In this document: piece by piece, positions 1 through 10,290 of the stretch | How the letters are laid out: every line of letters begins with the position of its first letter | How positions within the stretch are numbered: position 1 is the stretch's first letter | Source: Crossaster papposus | Lineage: Eukaryota; Echinodermata; Asteroidea; Velatida; Solasteridae | NCBI GenBank assembly: GCA_037893245.1 | Contig: JBAIAA010000865.1 | Coordinates: forward strand, 1,240,001-1,304,000 | Reading direction: 5' to 3' | DNA: 64,000 nt | Made by a program: the position numbers and the translations under genes | Notes under the pieces: model-generated | Told to the model about the DNA's origin: nothing | The model's database searches: none | The model's input: the letters and a program-made list of their open reading frames with translations, nothing else

Positions 1-2
1 TC

Positions 3-8
3 CACGTG
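3..8. promoter_or_regulatory. E-box/G-box CACGTG, first of an array-wide series
   Basis: CACGTG occurs at positions 3-8 of nearly every monomer, giving one site every 64 or 75 bp across the window. CACGTG is the known core site of bHLH-zip factors (MYC-MAX, USF, CLOCK-BMAL1) in animals and of bZIP/bHLH factors in plants. Actual binding here is inference. Exceptions include CACATG, CATGTG, CAAGTG (tccaagtg at 1499 and 2665), CCCGTG (for example 11928 and 29094) and a deletion of the site in six 66-bp monomers. Confidence 0.6.
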
Positions 9-193
9 TCTCACTCAGCCTGCTCAGAAGGAACAGCATAGATGGAAGACAGATACTAGAGTATATCCACGTGTCTCACTCAGCCTGCTCAGATGGAACA
101 GCATAGGTAGAAGACAGAGATATAGTATATCCACGTGTCTCACTCAGCCTGCTCAGAAGGAACAGCAGAGGTACAAAACAGAGATAGAGTATA

Positions 194-268
194 TCCACGT
201 GTCTGATCTACACCTCACTCAGCCTGCTCAGAAGGAACAGCAGAGGTAGAAGACAGAGATAGAGTATA
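194..268 (+). repeat. Reference long monomer (L, 75 bp)
   Basis: This copy is identical in layout to the short monomer except for an 11-bp block, tgatctacacc, after tccacgtgtc. The length of 75 bp keeps reading frame. The block is close to one helical turn of B-DNA. It contains TCTAC, which is complementary to GTAGA in the tail of the same monomer. Whether the block was gained in L or lost in S cannot be decided from this window alone. Confidence 0.95.
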
Positions 269-1102
269 TCCACGTGTCTGATCTACACCTCACTCAGCCT
301 ACTCAGAAGGAACATCAGAGGTAGAAGACAGAGATAGAGTGTATCCACGTGTCTCACTCAGCCTACTCAGAAGGACCAGCAGAGGTTGAAGACAGAGATA
401 GATTATATCCACGTGTCGGATCTACACCTCACTTAGCCTGCTCATAATGAAAAGCAGGGGTAGAAGACAGAGATATAGTATATCCACGTGTCTCACTCAG
501 CCTGCACATAATGAACAGCAGATGTAGAAGACAGAGATAGAGTATATCCACGTGTCTCACTCAGCCTGCTCAGAAGGAACAGCAGAGGTAGAAGACAGAG
601 ATAGAGTATATCCACGTGTCTGATCTACACCGAACTCAGCCTGCTGAGAAGAAACAGCAGAGGTAGAAGACAGAAATAGAGTATAGCCACGTGTCTCTCT
701 CAGCCTGCTCAGAAGGAACAGCAGAGCTAGAAGACAGAGATATAGTATATCCACGTGTCTGATCTACACCTCACTCAGCCTGCTCAGAAGGAACAGCAGA
801 GGTAGAAGACAGAGATAGAGTATATCCACGTGTCTCACTCAACCTGCTCAGAAGGAACAGCAGAGGTAGAAGACAGAGATAGAGTATATCCACGTGTCTG
901 ATTTACACCTCTCTCAGCCTGCTCATAAGGAACAGCAGGGGTAAAAGACAGAGATAGAGTATATCCACGTGTCTCACTCAGCCTGCACATAATGAACAGC
1001 AGAGTTAGAATACAGAGATAGAGTATATACACGTGTCTGATCTACACCTCACTCAGCCTGCTCAGAAGGAACAGCAGAGGTTGAAGACAGAGATATAGTA
1101 TA

Positions 1103-2332
1103 TCCACGTGTCTCACTCAGCCTGCTCAGAAGGAACAGCATAGATGGAAGACAGATACTAGAGTATATCCACGTGTCTCACTCAGCCTGCTCAGATGGAA
1201 CAGCATAGGTAGAAGACAGAGATATAGTATATCCACGTGTCTCACTCAGCCTGCTCAGAAGGAACAGCAGAGGTACAAAACAGAGATAGAGTATATCCAC
1301 GTGTCTGATCTACACCTCACTCAGCCTGCTCAGAAGGAACAGCAGAGGTAGAAGACAGAGATAGAGTATATCCACGTGTCTCACTCAGCCTGCTCAGAAG
1401 GAACAGCAGAGGTAGAAGACAGAGATAGAGTATATCCACATGTCTCACTCATCCTGCTCAGAAGGAACAGCAGAGGTAGAAGACAGAGATAGAGTATATC
1501 CAAGTGTCTGATCTACACCTCACTCAGCCTACTCAGAAGGAACATCAGAGGTGGAAGACAGAGATAGAGTATATCCACGTGTCTCACTCAGCCTACTCAG
1601 AAGGACCAGCAGAGGTTGAAGACAGAGATAGATTATATCCACGTGTCTGATCTACACCTCACTTAGCCTGCTCATAAGGAACAGCAGGGGTAGAAGACAG
1701 AGATATAGTATATCCACGTGTCTCACTCAGCCTGCACATAATGAACAGCAGAGGTAGAAGACAGAGATAGAGTATATCCACGTGTCTCACTCAGCCTGCT
1801 CAGAAGGAACAGCAGAGGTAGAAGACAGAGATAGAGTATATCCACGTGTCTGATCTACACCGCACTCAGCCTGCTGAGAAGAAACAGCAGAGGTAGAAGA
1901 CAGAAATAGAGTATAGCCACGTGTCTCTCTCAGCCTGCTCAGAAGGAACAGCAGAGCTAGAAGACAGAGATATAGTATATCCACGTGTCTGATCTACACC
2001 TCACTCAGCCTGCTCAGAAGGAACAGCAGAGGTAGAAGACAGAGATAGAGTATATCCACGTGTCTCACTCAACCTGCTCAGAAGGAACAGCAGAGGTAGA
2101 AGACAGAGATAGAGTATATCCACGTGTCTGATTTACACCTCTCTCAGCCTGCTCATAAGGAACAGCAGGGGTAAAAGACAGAGATAGAGTATATCCACGT
2201 GTCTCACTCAGCCTGCACATAATGAACAGCAGAGTTAGAATACAGAGATAGAGTATATACACGTGTCTGATCTACACCTCACTCAGCCTGCTCAGAAGGA
2301 ACAGCAGAGGTGGAAGACAGAGATATAGTATA
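1103..2332 (+). repeat. Fullest higher-order unit, 18 monomers, 1230 bp
   Basis: The order is Sd 1103, Sb 1168, Sk 1232, L 1296, S 1371, Sc 1435, Lt 1499, then St, Lg, Sn, S, Lp, Su, L, Sa, Lf, Sn and L, ending before the next Sd at 2333. Seven 75-bp, ten 64-bp and one 65-bp monomer give exactly 1230 bp. The half after Lt repeats the preceding unit at an offset of 1230. I use it as the reference order because most other units can be read as this one with whole monomers skipped or duplicated. The Lt copy has CAAGTG in place of CACGTG. Confidence 0.9.
1371..1434 (+). repeat. Reference short monomer (S, 64 bp)
   Basis: This copy matches what I take as the short consensus. It has CACGTG at monomer positions 3-8, the core ctcagcctgctcag, then a purine-rich tail ending gagtata. 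The copy is bounded by tcc starts at 1371 and 1435. A 64-bp period is one base more than a multiple of three, so successive short monomers shift any reading frame. Short dyads are visible inside it: TGTCT pairs with AGACA, and nested within them CTGCT pairs with AGCAG around a 10-base loop. Confidence 0.95.
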
Positions 2333-3006
2333 TCCACGTGTCTCACTCAGCCTGCTCAGAAGGAACAGCATAGATGGAAGACAGATACTAGAGTATATCC
2401 ACGTGTCTCACTCAGCCTGCTCAGAAGGAACAGCAGAGGTACAAAACAGAGATAGAGTATATCCACGTGTCTGATCTACACCTCACTCAGCCTGCTCAGA
2501 AGGAACAGCAGAGGTAGAAGACAGAGATAGAGTATATCCACGTGTCTCACTCAGCCTGCTCAGAAGGAACAGCAGAGGTAGAAGACAGAGATAGAGTATA
2601 TCCACATGTCTCACTCATCCTGCTCAGAAGGAACAGCAGAGGTAGAAGACAGAGATAGAGTATATCCAAGTGTCTGATCTACACCTCACTCAGCCTACTC
2701 AGAAGGAACATCAGAGGTGGAAGACAGAGATAGAGTATATCCACGTGTCTCACTCAGCCTACTCAGAAGGACCAGCAGAGGTTGAAGACAGAGATAGATT
2801 ATATCCACGTGTCTGATCTACACCTCACTTAGCCTGCTCATAAGGAACAGCAGGGGTAGAAGACAGAGATATAGTATATCCACGTGTCTCACTCAGCCTG
2901 CACATAGTGAACAGCAGAGGTAGAAGTCAGAGATAGAGTATATCCACGTGTCTCTCTCAGCCTGCTCAGAAGGAACAGCAGAGCTAGAAGACAGAGATAG
3001 AGTATA
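2333..3006 (+). repeat. Partial higher-order unit switching to the Su-rich module
   Basis: It starts like the preceding unit (Sd 2333) but goes straight to Sk at 2398, so Sb is missing. After L, S, Sc, Lt and St it changes at 2879 to a cctgcacatagtgaac/gaagtcag variant followed by Su at 2943. This is the first appearance of the module in which Su monomers (tctctctcag ... gagctag) are repeated. The Lt copy again has CAAGTG, a private mark shared with 1499. Confidence 0.85.
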
Positions 3007-4803
3007 TCCACGTGTCTGATCTACACCTCACTCAGCCTGCTCAGAAGGAACAGCAGAGGTAGAAGACAGAGATATAGTATATCCACGTGTCTCTCTCAGC
3101 CTGCTCAGAAGGAACAGCAGAGCTAGAAGACAGAGATAGAGTATATCCACGTGTCTCTCTCAGCCTGCTCAGAAGGAACAGCAGAGCTAGAAGACAGAGA
3201 TAGAGTATATCCACGTGTCTGATCTACACCCCACTCAGCCTGCTCAGAAGGAACAGCAGAGGTAGAAGACAGAGATAGAGTATATCCACGTGTCTCACTC
3301 AGCCTACTCAGAAGGACCAGCAGAGGTTGAAGACAGAGATAGAGTATATCCACGTGTCTGATCTACACCTCACTCAGCCTGCTCAGAAGGAACAGCAGAG
3401 GTAGAAGACAGAGATAGAGTATATACACGTGTCTGATCTACACCTCACTCAGCCTGCTCAGAAGGAACAGCAGAGGTTGAAGACAGAGATAGAGTATATC
3501 CACGTGTCTCACTCAGCCTGCTCAGATGGAACAGCCGAGGTAGAAGACAAAGATAGAGTATATCCACGTGTCTCACTCAGCCTGCTCAGAAGGAACAGCA
3601 GAGGTACAAAACAGAGATAGAGTATATCCACGTGTCTGATCTACACCTCACTCAGCCTGCTCAGAAGGAACAGCAGAGGTAGAAGACAGAGATAGAGTAT
3701 ATCCACGTGTCTCACTCAGCCTGCTCAGAAGGAACAGCAGAGGTAGAAGACAGAGATAGAGTATATCCACGTGTCTGATCTACACCTCACTCAGCCTACT
3801 CAGAAGGAACATCAGAGGTAGAAGACAGAGATAGAGTTTATCCACGTGTCTCACTCAGCCTACTCAGAAGGACCAGCAGAGGTTGAAGACAGAGATAGAT
3901 TATATCCACGTGTCTGATCTACACCTCACTCAGCCTGCTCAGAAGGAACAGCAGAGGTAGAAGACAGAGATATAGTATATCCACGTGTCTCTCTCAGCCT
4001 GCTCAGAAGGAACAGCAGAGCTAGAAGACAGAGATAGAGTATATACACGTGTCTCTCTCAGCCTGCTCAGAAGGAACAGCAGAGCTAGAAGACAGAGATA
4101 GAGTATATCCACGTGTCTGATCTACACCCCACTCAGCCTGCTCAGAAGGAACAGCAGAGGTAGAAGACAGAGATAGAGTATATCCACGTGTCTCACTCAG
4201 CCTACTCAGAAGGACCAGCAGAGGTTGAAGACAGAGATAGAGTATATCTACGTGTCTGATCTACACCTCACTCAGCCTGCTCAGAAGGAACAGCAGAGGT
4301 AGAAGACAGAGATAGAGTATATACACGTGTCTGATCTACACCTCACTCAGCCTGCTCAGAAGGAACAGCAGAGGTTGAAGACAGAGATAGAGTATATCCA
4401 CGTGTCTCACTCAGCCTGCTCAGAAGGAACAGCATAGATGGAAGACAGATAATATAGTATATCCACGTGTCTCACTCAGCCTGCTCAGATGGAACAGCCG
4501 AGGTAGAAGACAAAGATAGAGTATATCCACGTGTCTCACTCAGCCTGCTCAGAAGGAACAGCAGAGGTACAAAACAGAGATAGAGTATATCCACGTGTCT
4601 GATCTACACCTCACTCAGCCTGCTCAGAAGGAACAGCAGAGGTAGAAGACAGAGATAGAGTATATCCACGTGTCTCACTCAGCCTGCTCAGAAGGAACAG
4701 CAGAGGTAGAAGACAGAGATAGAGTATATCCACGTGTCTGATCTACACCTCACTCAGCCTACTCAGAAGGAACATCAGAGGTAGAAGACAGAGATAGAGT
4801 TTA
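3007..4803 (+). repeat. Tandem pair of 898/963-bp units with Su-Su-Lc module
   Basis: The first copy (3007-3904) holds L, Su, Su, Lc, St, L, L (beginning tacacgtg), Sb, Sk, L, S, Lt and St. Its Lc at 3210 recurs at 4108, and the tacacgtg L at 3424 recurs at 4322, both offset 898. The second copy gains a 65-bp Sd monomer at 4397, so the offset becomes 963 by Lt (3766 versus 4729). The size change is exactly one monomer. Confidence 0.85.
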
Positions 4804-6257
4804 TCCACGTGTCTCACTCAGCCTACTCAGAAGGACCAGCAGAGGTTGAAGACAGAGATAGATTATATCCACGTGTCGGATCTACACCTCACTTAGCCTG
4901 CTCATAATGAACAGCAGGGGTAGAAGACAGATATATAGTATACCCACGTGTCTCACTCAGCCTGCACATAATGAACAGCAGAGGTAGAAGACAGAGATAG
5001 AGTATATCCACGTGTCTCACTCAGCCTGCTCAGAAGGAACAGCAGAGGTAGAAGACAGAGATAGAGTATATCCACGTGTCTGATCTACACCGCACTCAGC
5101 CTGCTCAGAAGAAACAGCAGAGGTAGAAGACAGAAATAGAGTATAGCCACGTGTCTCTCTCAGCCTGCTCAGAAGGAACAGCAGAGCTAGAAGACAGAGA
5201 TATAGTATATCCACGTGTCTGATCTACACCTCACTCAGCCTGCTCAGAAGGAACAGCATAGGTAGAAGACAGAGATAGAGTATATCCACGTGTCTGATTT
5301 ACACCTCTCTCAGCCTGCTCATAAGGAACAGCAGGGGTAAAAGACAGAGATAGAGTATATCCACGTGTCTCACTCAGCCTGCACATAATGAACAGCAGAG
5401 GTAGAATACAGAGATAGAGTATATACACGTGTCTGATCTACACCTCACTCAGCCTGCTCAGAAGAAACATCAGAGGTTGAAGACAGAGATAGAGTATATC
5501 CACGTGTCTCACTCAGCCTGCTCAGAAGGAACAGCAGAGGTTGAAGACAGAGATAGATTATATCCACGTGTCGGATCTACACCTCACTTAGCCTGCTCAT
5601 AATGAACAGCAGGGGTAGAAGACAGAGATATAGTATATCCACGTGTCTCACTCAGCCTGCACATAATGAACAGCAGAGGTAGAAGACAGAGATAGAGTAT
5701 ATCCACGTGTCTCACTCAGCCTGCTCAGAAGGAACAGCAGAGGTAGAAGACAGAGATAGAGTATATCCACGTGTCTGATCTACACCGCACTCAGCCTGCT
5801 CAGAAGAAACAGCAGAGGTAGAAGACAGAAATAGAGTATAGCCACGTGTCTCTCTCAGCCTGCTCAGAAGGAACAGCAGAGCTAGAAGACAGAGATATAG
5901 TATATCCACGTGTCTGATCTACACCTCACTCAGCCTGCTCAGAAGGAACAGCAGAGGTAGAAGACAGAGATAGAGTATATCCACGTGTCTCACTCAACCT
6001 GCTCAGAAGGAACAGCAGAGGTAGCAGACAGAGATAGAGTATATCCACGTGTCTGATTTACACCTCTCTCAGCCTGCTCATAAGGAACAGCAGGGGTAAC
6101 AGACAGAGATAGAGTATATCCACGTGTCTCACTCAGCCTGCACATAATGAACAGCAGAGGTAGAATACAGAGATAGAGTATATACACGTGTCTGATCTAC
6201 ACCTCACTCAGCCTGCTCAGAAGGAACAGCAGAGGTTGAAGACAGAGATAGAGTATA
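4804..6257 (+). repeat. 695-bp and 759-type units
   Basis: S monomers at 5007 and 5702 start two successive units 695 bp apart. The first goes from L (5210) directly to Lf (5285) without Sa; the second includes Sa at 5980. The chimeric Sd/St monomer occurs at 5499-5562. The second unit carries private changes in Sa and Lf (gtagcagacag and gtaacagacag in place of gaagacag and aaagacag). No coding or non-repeat sequence is present. Confidence 0.85.
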
Positions 6258-6867
6258 TCCACGTGTCTCACTCAGCCTGCTCAGAAGGAACAGCATAGAT
6301 GGAAGACAGATACTAGAGTATATCCACGTGTCTCACTCAGCCTGCTCAGATGGAACAGCATAGGTAGAAGACAGAGATAGAGTATATCCACGTGTCTCAC
6401 TCAGCCTGCTCAGAAGGAACAGCAGAGGTACAAAACAGAGATAGAGTATATCCACGTGTCTGATCTACACCTCACTCAGCCTGCTCAGAAGGAACAGCAG
6501 AGGTAGAAGACAGAGATAGAGTATATCCACGTGTCTCACTCAGCCTGCTCAGAAGGAACAGCAGAGGTAGAAGACAGAGATAGAGTATATCCACATGTCT
6601 CACTCATCCTGCTCAGAAGGAACAGCAGAGGTAGAAGACAGAGATAGAGTATATCCACGTGTCTGATCTACACCTCACTCAGCCTACTCAGAAGGAACAT
6701 CAGAGGTGGAAGACAGAGATAGAGTATATCCACGTGTCTCACTCAGCCTACTCAGAAGGACCAGCAGAGGTTGAAGACAGAGATAGATTATATCCACGTG
6801 TCTGATCTACACCTCACTTAGCCTGCTCATAAGGAACAGCAGGGGTAGAAGACAGAGATATAGTATA
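6258..6867 (+). repeat. Canonical monomer order, Sd through L
   Basis: The order Sd 6258, Sb 6323, Sk 6387, L 6451, S 6526, Sc 6590, Lt 6654, St 6729, L 6793 matches the beginning of the 1230-bp unit, except that the last long monomer has tctgatc with cacttag and ataaggaac instead of the Lg form. Sc has CACATG and loses the E-box CpG. Confidence 0.85.
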
Positions 6868-7957
6868 TCCACGTGTCTCACTCAGCCTTCAATTAGTGAA
6901 CAGCAGAGGTAGAAGTCAGAGATAGAGTATATCCACGTGTCTCTCTCAGCCTGCTCAGAAGGAACAGCAGAGCTAGAAGACAGAGATAGAGTATATCCAC
7001 GTGTCTGATCTACACCTCACTCAGCCTGCTCAGAAGGAACAGCAGAGGTAGAAGACAGAGATAGAGTATATCCACGTGTCTCTCTCAGCCTGCTCAGAAG
7101 GAACAGCAGAGCTAGAAGACAGAGATAGAGTATATCCACGTGTCTCTCTCATCCTGCTCAGAAGGAACAGCAGAGCTAGAAGACAGAGATAGAGTATATC
7201 CACGTGTCTGATCTACACCCCACTCAGCCTGCTCAGAAGGAACAGCAGAGGTAGAAGACAGAGATAGAGTATATCCACGTGTCTCACTCAGCCTACTCAA
7301 AAGGACCAGCAGAGGTTGAAGACAGAGATAGATTATATCCACGTGTCTGATCTACACCTCACTTAGCCTGCTCATAAGGAACAGCAGGGGTAGAAGACTG
7401 AGATATAGTATATCCACGTGTCTCACTCAGCCTTCAATTAGTGAACAGCAGAGGTAGAAGTCAGAGATAGAGTATATCCACGTGTCTCTCTCAGCCTGCT
7501 CAGAAGGAACAGCAGAGCTAGAAGACAGAGATAGAGTATATCCACGTGTCTGATCTACACCTCACTCAGCCTGCTCAGAAGGAACAGCAGAGGTAGAAGA
7601 CAGAGATAGAGTATATCCACGTGTCTCTCTCAGCCTGCTCAGAAGGAACAGCAGAGCTAGAAGACAGAGATAGAGTATATCCACGTGTCTCTCTCATCCT
7701 GCTCAGAAGGAACAGCAGAGCTAGAAGACAGAGATACAGTATATCCACGTGTCTGATCTACACCTCACTCAGCCTGCTCAGAAGGAACAGCAGAGGTAGA
7801 AGACAGAGATAGAGTATATCCACGTGTCTGATTTACACCTCTCTCAGCCTGCTCATAAGGAACAGCAGTGGTAAAAGACAGAGATAGAGTATATCCACGT
7901 GTATCACTCAGCCTGCACATAATGAACAGCAGAGGTAGAATACAGAGATAGAGTATA
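6868..7957 (+). repeat. 545-bp tandem duplication marked by ccttcaattag
   Basis: The first copy starts at 6868 and the second at 7413. Both begin with a short monomer carrying ccttcaattagtgaac, a variant I saw only here; related copies elsewhere read cctgcaattag or cctgcacatag. Both continue Su, L, Su, Su, with actcatcctg-type text (tctctctcatcc) in the last Su. Three long plus five short monomers give 545 bp. After 7743 the second copy moves to L, Lf and Sn instead of Lc, St and L. Confidence 0.88.
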
Positions 7958-8032
7958 TACACGTGTCTGATCTACACCTCACTCAGCCTGCTCAGAAGGA
8001 ACAGCAGAGGTTGAAGACAGAGATAGAGTATA
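7958..8032 (+). repeat. Linking L monomer before the 2258-bp unit
   Basis: One 75-bp L monomer with the gaggttgaag tail that usually precedes Sd. It separates the 545-bp duplication from the unit starting at 8033. Confidence 0.8.
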
Positions 8033-10290
8033 TCCACGTGTCTCACTCAGCCTGCTCAGAAGGAACAGCATAGATGGAAGACAGATCATAGAGTATATCC
8101 ACGTGTCTCTCTCAGCCTGCTCAGAAGGAACAGCAGAGCTAGAAGACAGAGATAGAGTATATCCACGTGTCTCTCTCAGCCTGCTCAGAAGGAACAGCAG
8201 AGCTAGAAGACAGAGATAGAGTATATCCACGTGTCTGATCTACACCCCATTCAGCCTGCTCAGAAGGAACAGCAGAGGTATAAGACAGAGATAGAGTATA
8301 TCCACGTGTCTCACTCAGCCTACTCAGAAGGACCAGCAGAGGTTGAAGACAGAGATAGAGTATATCCACGTGTCTGATCTACACCTCACTCAGCCTGCTC
8401 AGAAGGAACAGCAGAGGTAGAAGACAGAGATAGAGTATATCCACGTGTCTGATTTACACCTCTCTCAGCCTGCTCATAAGGAACAGCAGGGGTAAAAGAC
8501 AGAGATAGAGTATATCCACGTGTATCACTCAGCCTGCACATAATGAACAGCAGAGGTAGAATACAGAGATAGAGTATATACACGTGTCTGATCTACACCT
8601 CACTCAGCCTGCTCAGAAGGAACAGCAGAGGTTGAAGACAGAGATAGAGTATATCCACGTGTCTCACTCAGCCTGCTCAGAAGGAACAGCATAGATGGAA
8701 GACAGAGATAGAGTATATCCACGTGTCTCACTCAGCCTACTCAGAAGGACCAGCAGAGGTTGAAGACAGAGATAGATTATATCCACGTGTCTGATCTACA
8801 CCTCACTTAGCCTGCTCATAAGGAACAGCAGGGGTAGAAGACAGAGATATAGTATATCCACGTGTCTCACTCAGCCTGCACATAGTGAACAGCAGAGGTA
8901 GAAGTCAGAGATAGAGTATATCCACGTGTCTCTCTCAGCCTGCTCAGAAGGAACAGCAGAGCTAGAAGACAGAGATAGAGTATATCCACGTGTCTGATCT
9001 ACACCTCACTCAGCCTGCTCAGAAGGAACAGCAGAGGTAGAAGACAGAGATATAGTATATCCACGTGTCTCTCTAAGCCTGCTCAGAAGGAACAGCAGAG
9101 CTAGAAGACAGAGATAGAGTATATCCACGTGTCTCTCTCAGCCTGCTCAGAAGGAACAGCAGAGCTAGAAGACAGAGATAGAGTATATCCACGTGTCTGA
9201 TCTACACCTCACTCAGCCTGCTCAGAAGGAACAGCAGAGGTTGAAGACAGAGATAGAGTATATCCACGTGTCTCACTCAGCCTGCTCAGAAGGAACAGCA
9301 TAGATGGAAGACAGATAATAGAGTATATCCACGTGTCTCACTCAGCCTGCTCAGATGGAACAGCCGAGGTAGAAGACAGATATAGAGTATATCCACGTGT
9401 CTCACTCAGCCTGCTCAGAAGGAACAGCAGAGGTACAAAACAGAGATAGAGTATATCCACGTGTCTGATCTACACCTCACTCAGCCTGCTCAGAAGGAAC
9501 AGCAGAGGTAGAAGACAGAGATAGAGTATATCCACGTGTCTCACTCAGCCTGCTCAGAAGGAACAGCAGAGGTAGAAGACAGAGATAGAGTATATCCACG
9601 TGTCTGATCTACACCTCACTCAGCCTACTCAGAAGGAACATCAGAGGTAGAAGACAGAGATAGAGTTTATCCACGTGTCTCACTCAGCCTACTCAGAAGG
9701 ACCAGCAGAGGTTGAAGACAGAGATAGATTATATCCACGTGTCGGATCTACACCTCACTTAGCCTGCTCATAATGAACAGCAGGGGTAGAAGACAGAGAT
9801 ATAGTATATCCACGTGTCTCACTCAGCCTGCACATAATGAACAGCAGAGGTAGAAGACAGAGATAGAGTATATCCCCGTATCTCACTCAGCCTGCTCAGA
9901 AGGAACAGCAGAGGTAGAAGACAGAGATAGAGTATATCCACGTGTCTGATCTACACCGCACTCAGCCTGCTCAGAAGAAACAGCAGAGGTAGAAGACATA
10001 AATAGAGTATAGCCACGTGTCTCTCTCAGCCTGCTCAGAAGGAACAGCAGAGCTAGAAGACAGAGATATAGTATATCCACGTGTCTGATCTACACCTCAC
10101 TCAGCCTGCTCAGAAGGAACAGCAGAGGTAGAAGACAGAGATAGAGTATATACACGTGTCTGATCTACACCTCACTCAGCCTGCTCAGAAGGAACAGCAG
10201 AGGTTGAAGACAGAGATAGAGTATATCCACGTGTCTCACTCAGCCTGCTCAGAAGGAACAGCATAGATGGAAGACAGATAATAGAGTATA
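8033..10290 (+). repeat. 2258-bp unit, first copy
   Basis: It begins with an Sd monomer carrying agatcatagag, a private form that recurs at 10291, exactly 2258 bp later. It runs through Su, Su, Lc, St, L, Lf, Sn, L, Sd, St, L, a cctgcacatag Sn form, Su, L, Su, Su, L, Sd, Sb, Sk, L, S, Lt, St, Lg, Sn, S, Lp, Su, L, L and Sd. The S at 9873 has CCCGTA in place of CACGTG. The Lp copy has acataaatag, a private mark used below to trace duplications. Confidence 0.85.

Larger units (their letters stand above)
1..1102 (+). repeat. Higher-order unit, 16 monomers, 1102 bp
   Basis: The monomer order is Sd, Sb, Sk, L, Lt, St, Lg, Sn, S, Lp, Su, L, Sa, Lf, Sn, L. Seven are long, eight short and one is 65 bp, which sums to 1102 bp. 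It is the same unit as the next one but lacks two consecutive short monomers (S and Sc, 128 bp) between L at 194 and Lt at 269. The unit begins at the first base only because the window does. Confidence 0.9.

Noticed and set aside
557-754. Minus-strand open reading frame of 65 codons, with dozens of near-identical copies across the window (60-107 codons)
   Set aside because: Starts I checked (for example at 754, 1032 and 33431) are GTG from the CACGTG site, not ATG. Frames end after two or three monomers because 64-bp monomers shift frame. The copies simply mirror the satellite. No domain, codon bias or splice signal supports a gene.
1021-1042. TATA-like gagtatatac next to CACGTG as a promoter
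   Set aside because: A TATA-like string beside an E-box occurs in every monomer as part of the repeat. There is no transcript or gene downstream to support promoter function.
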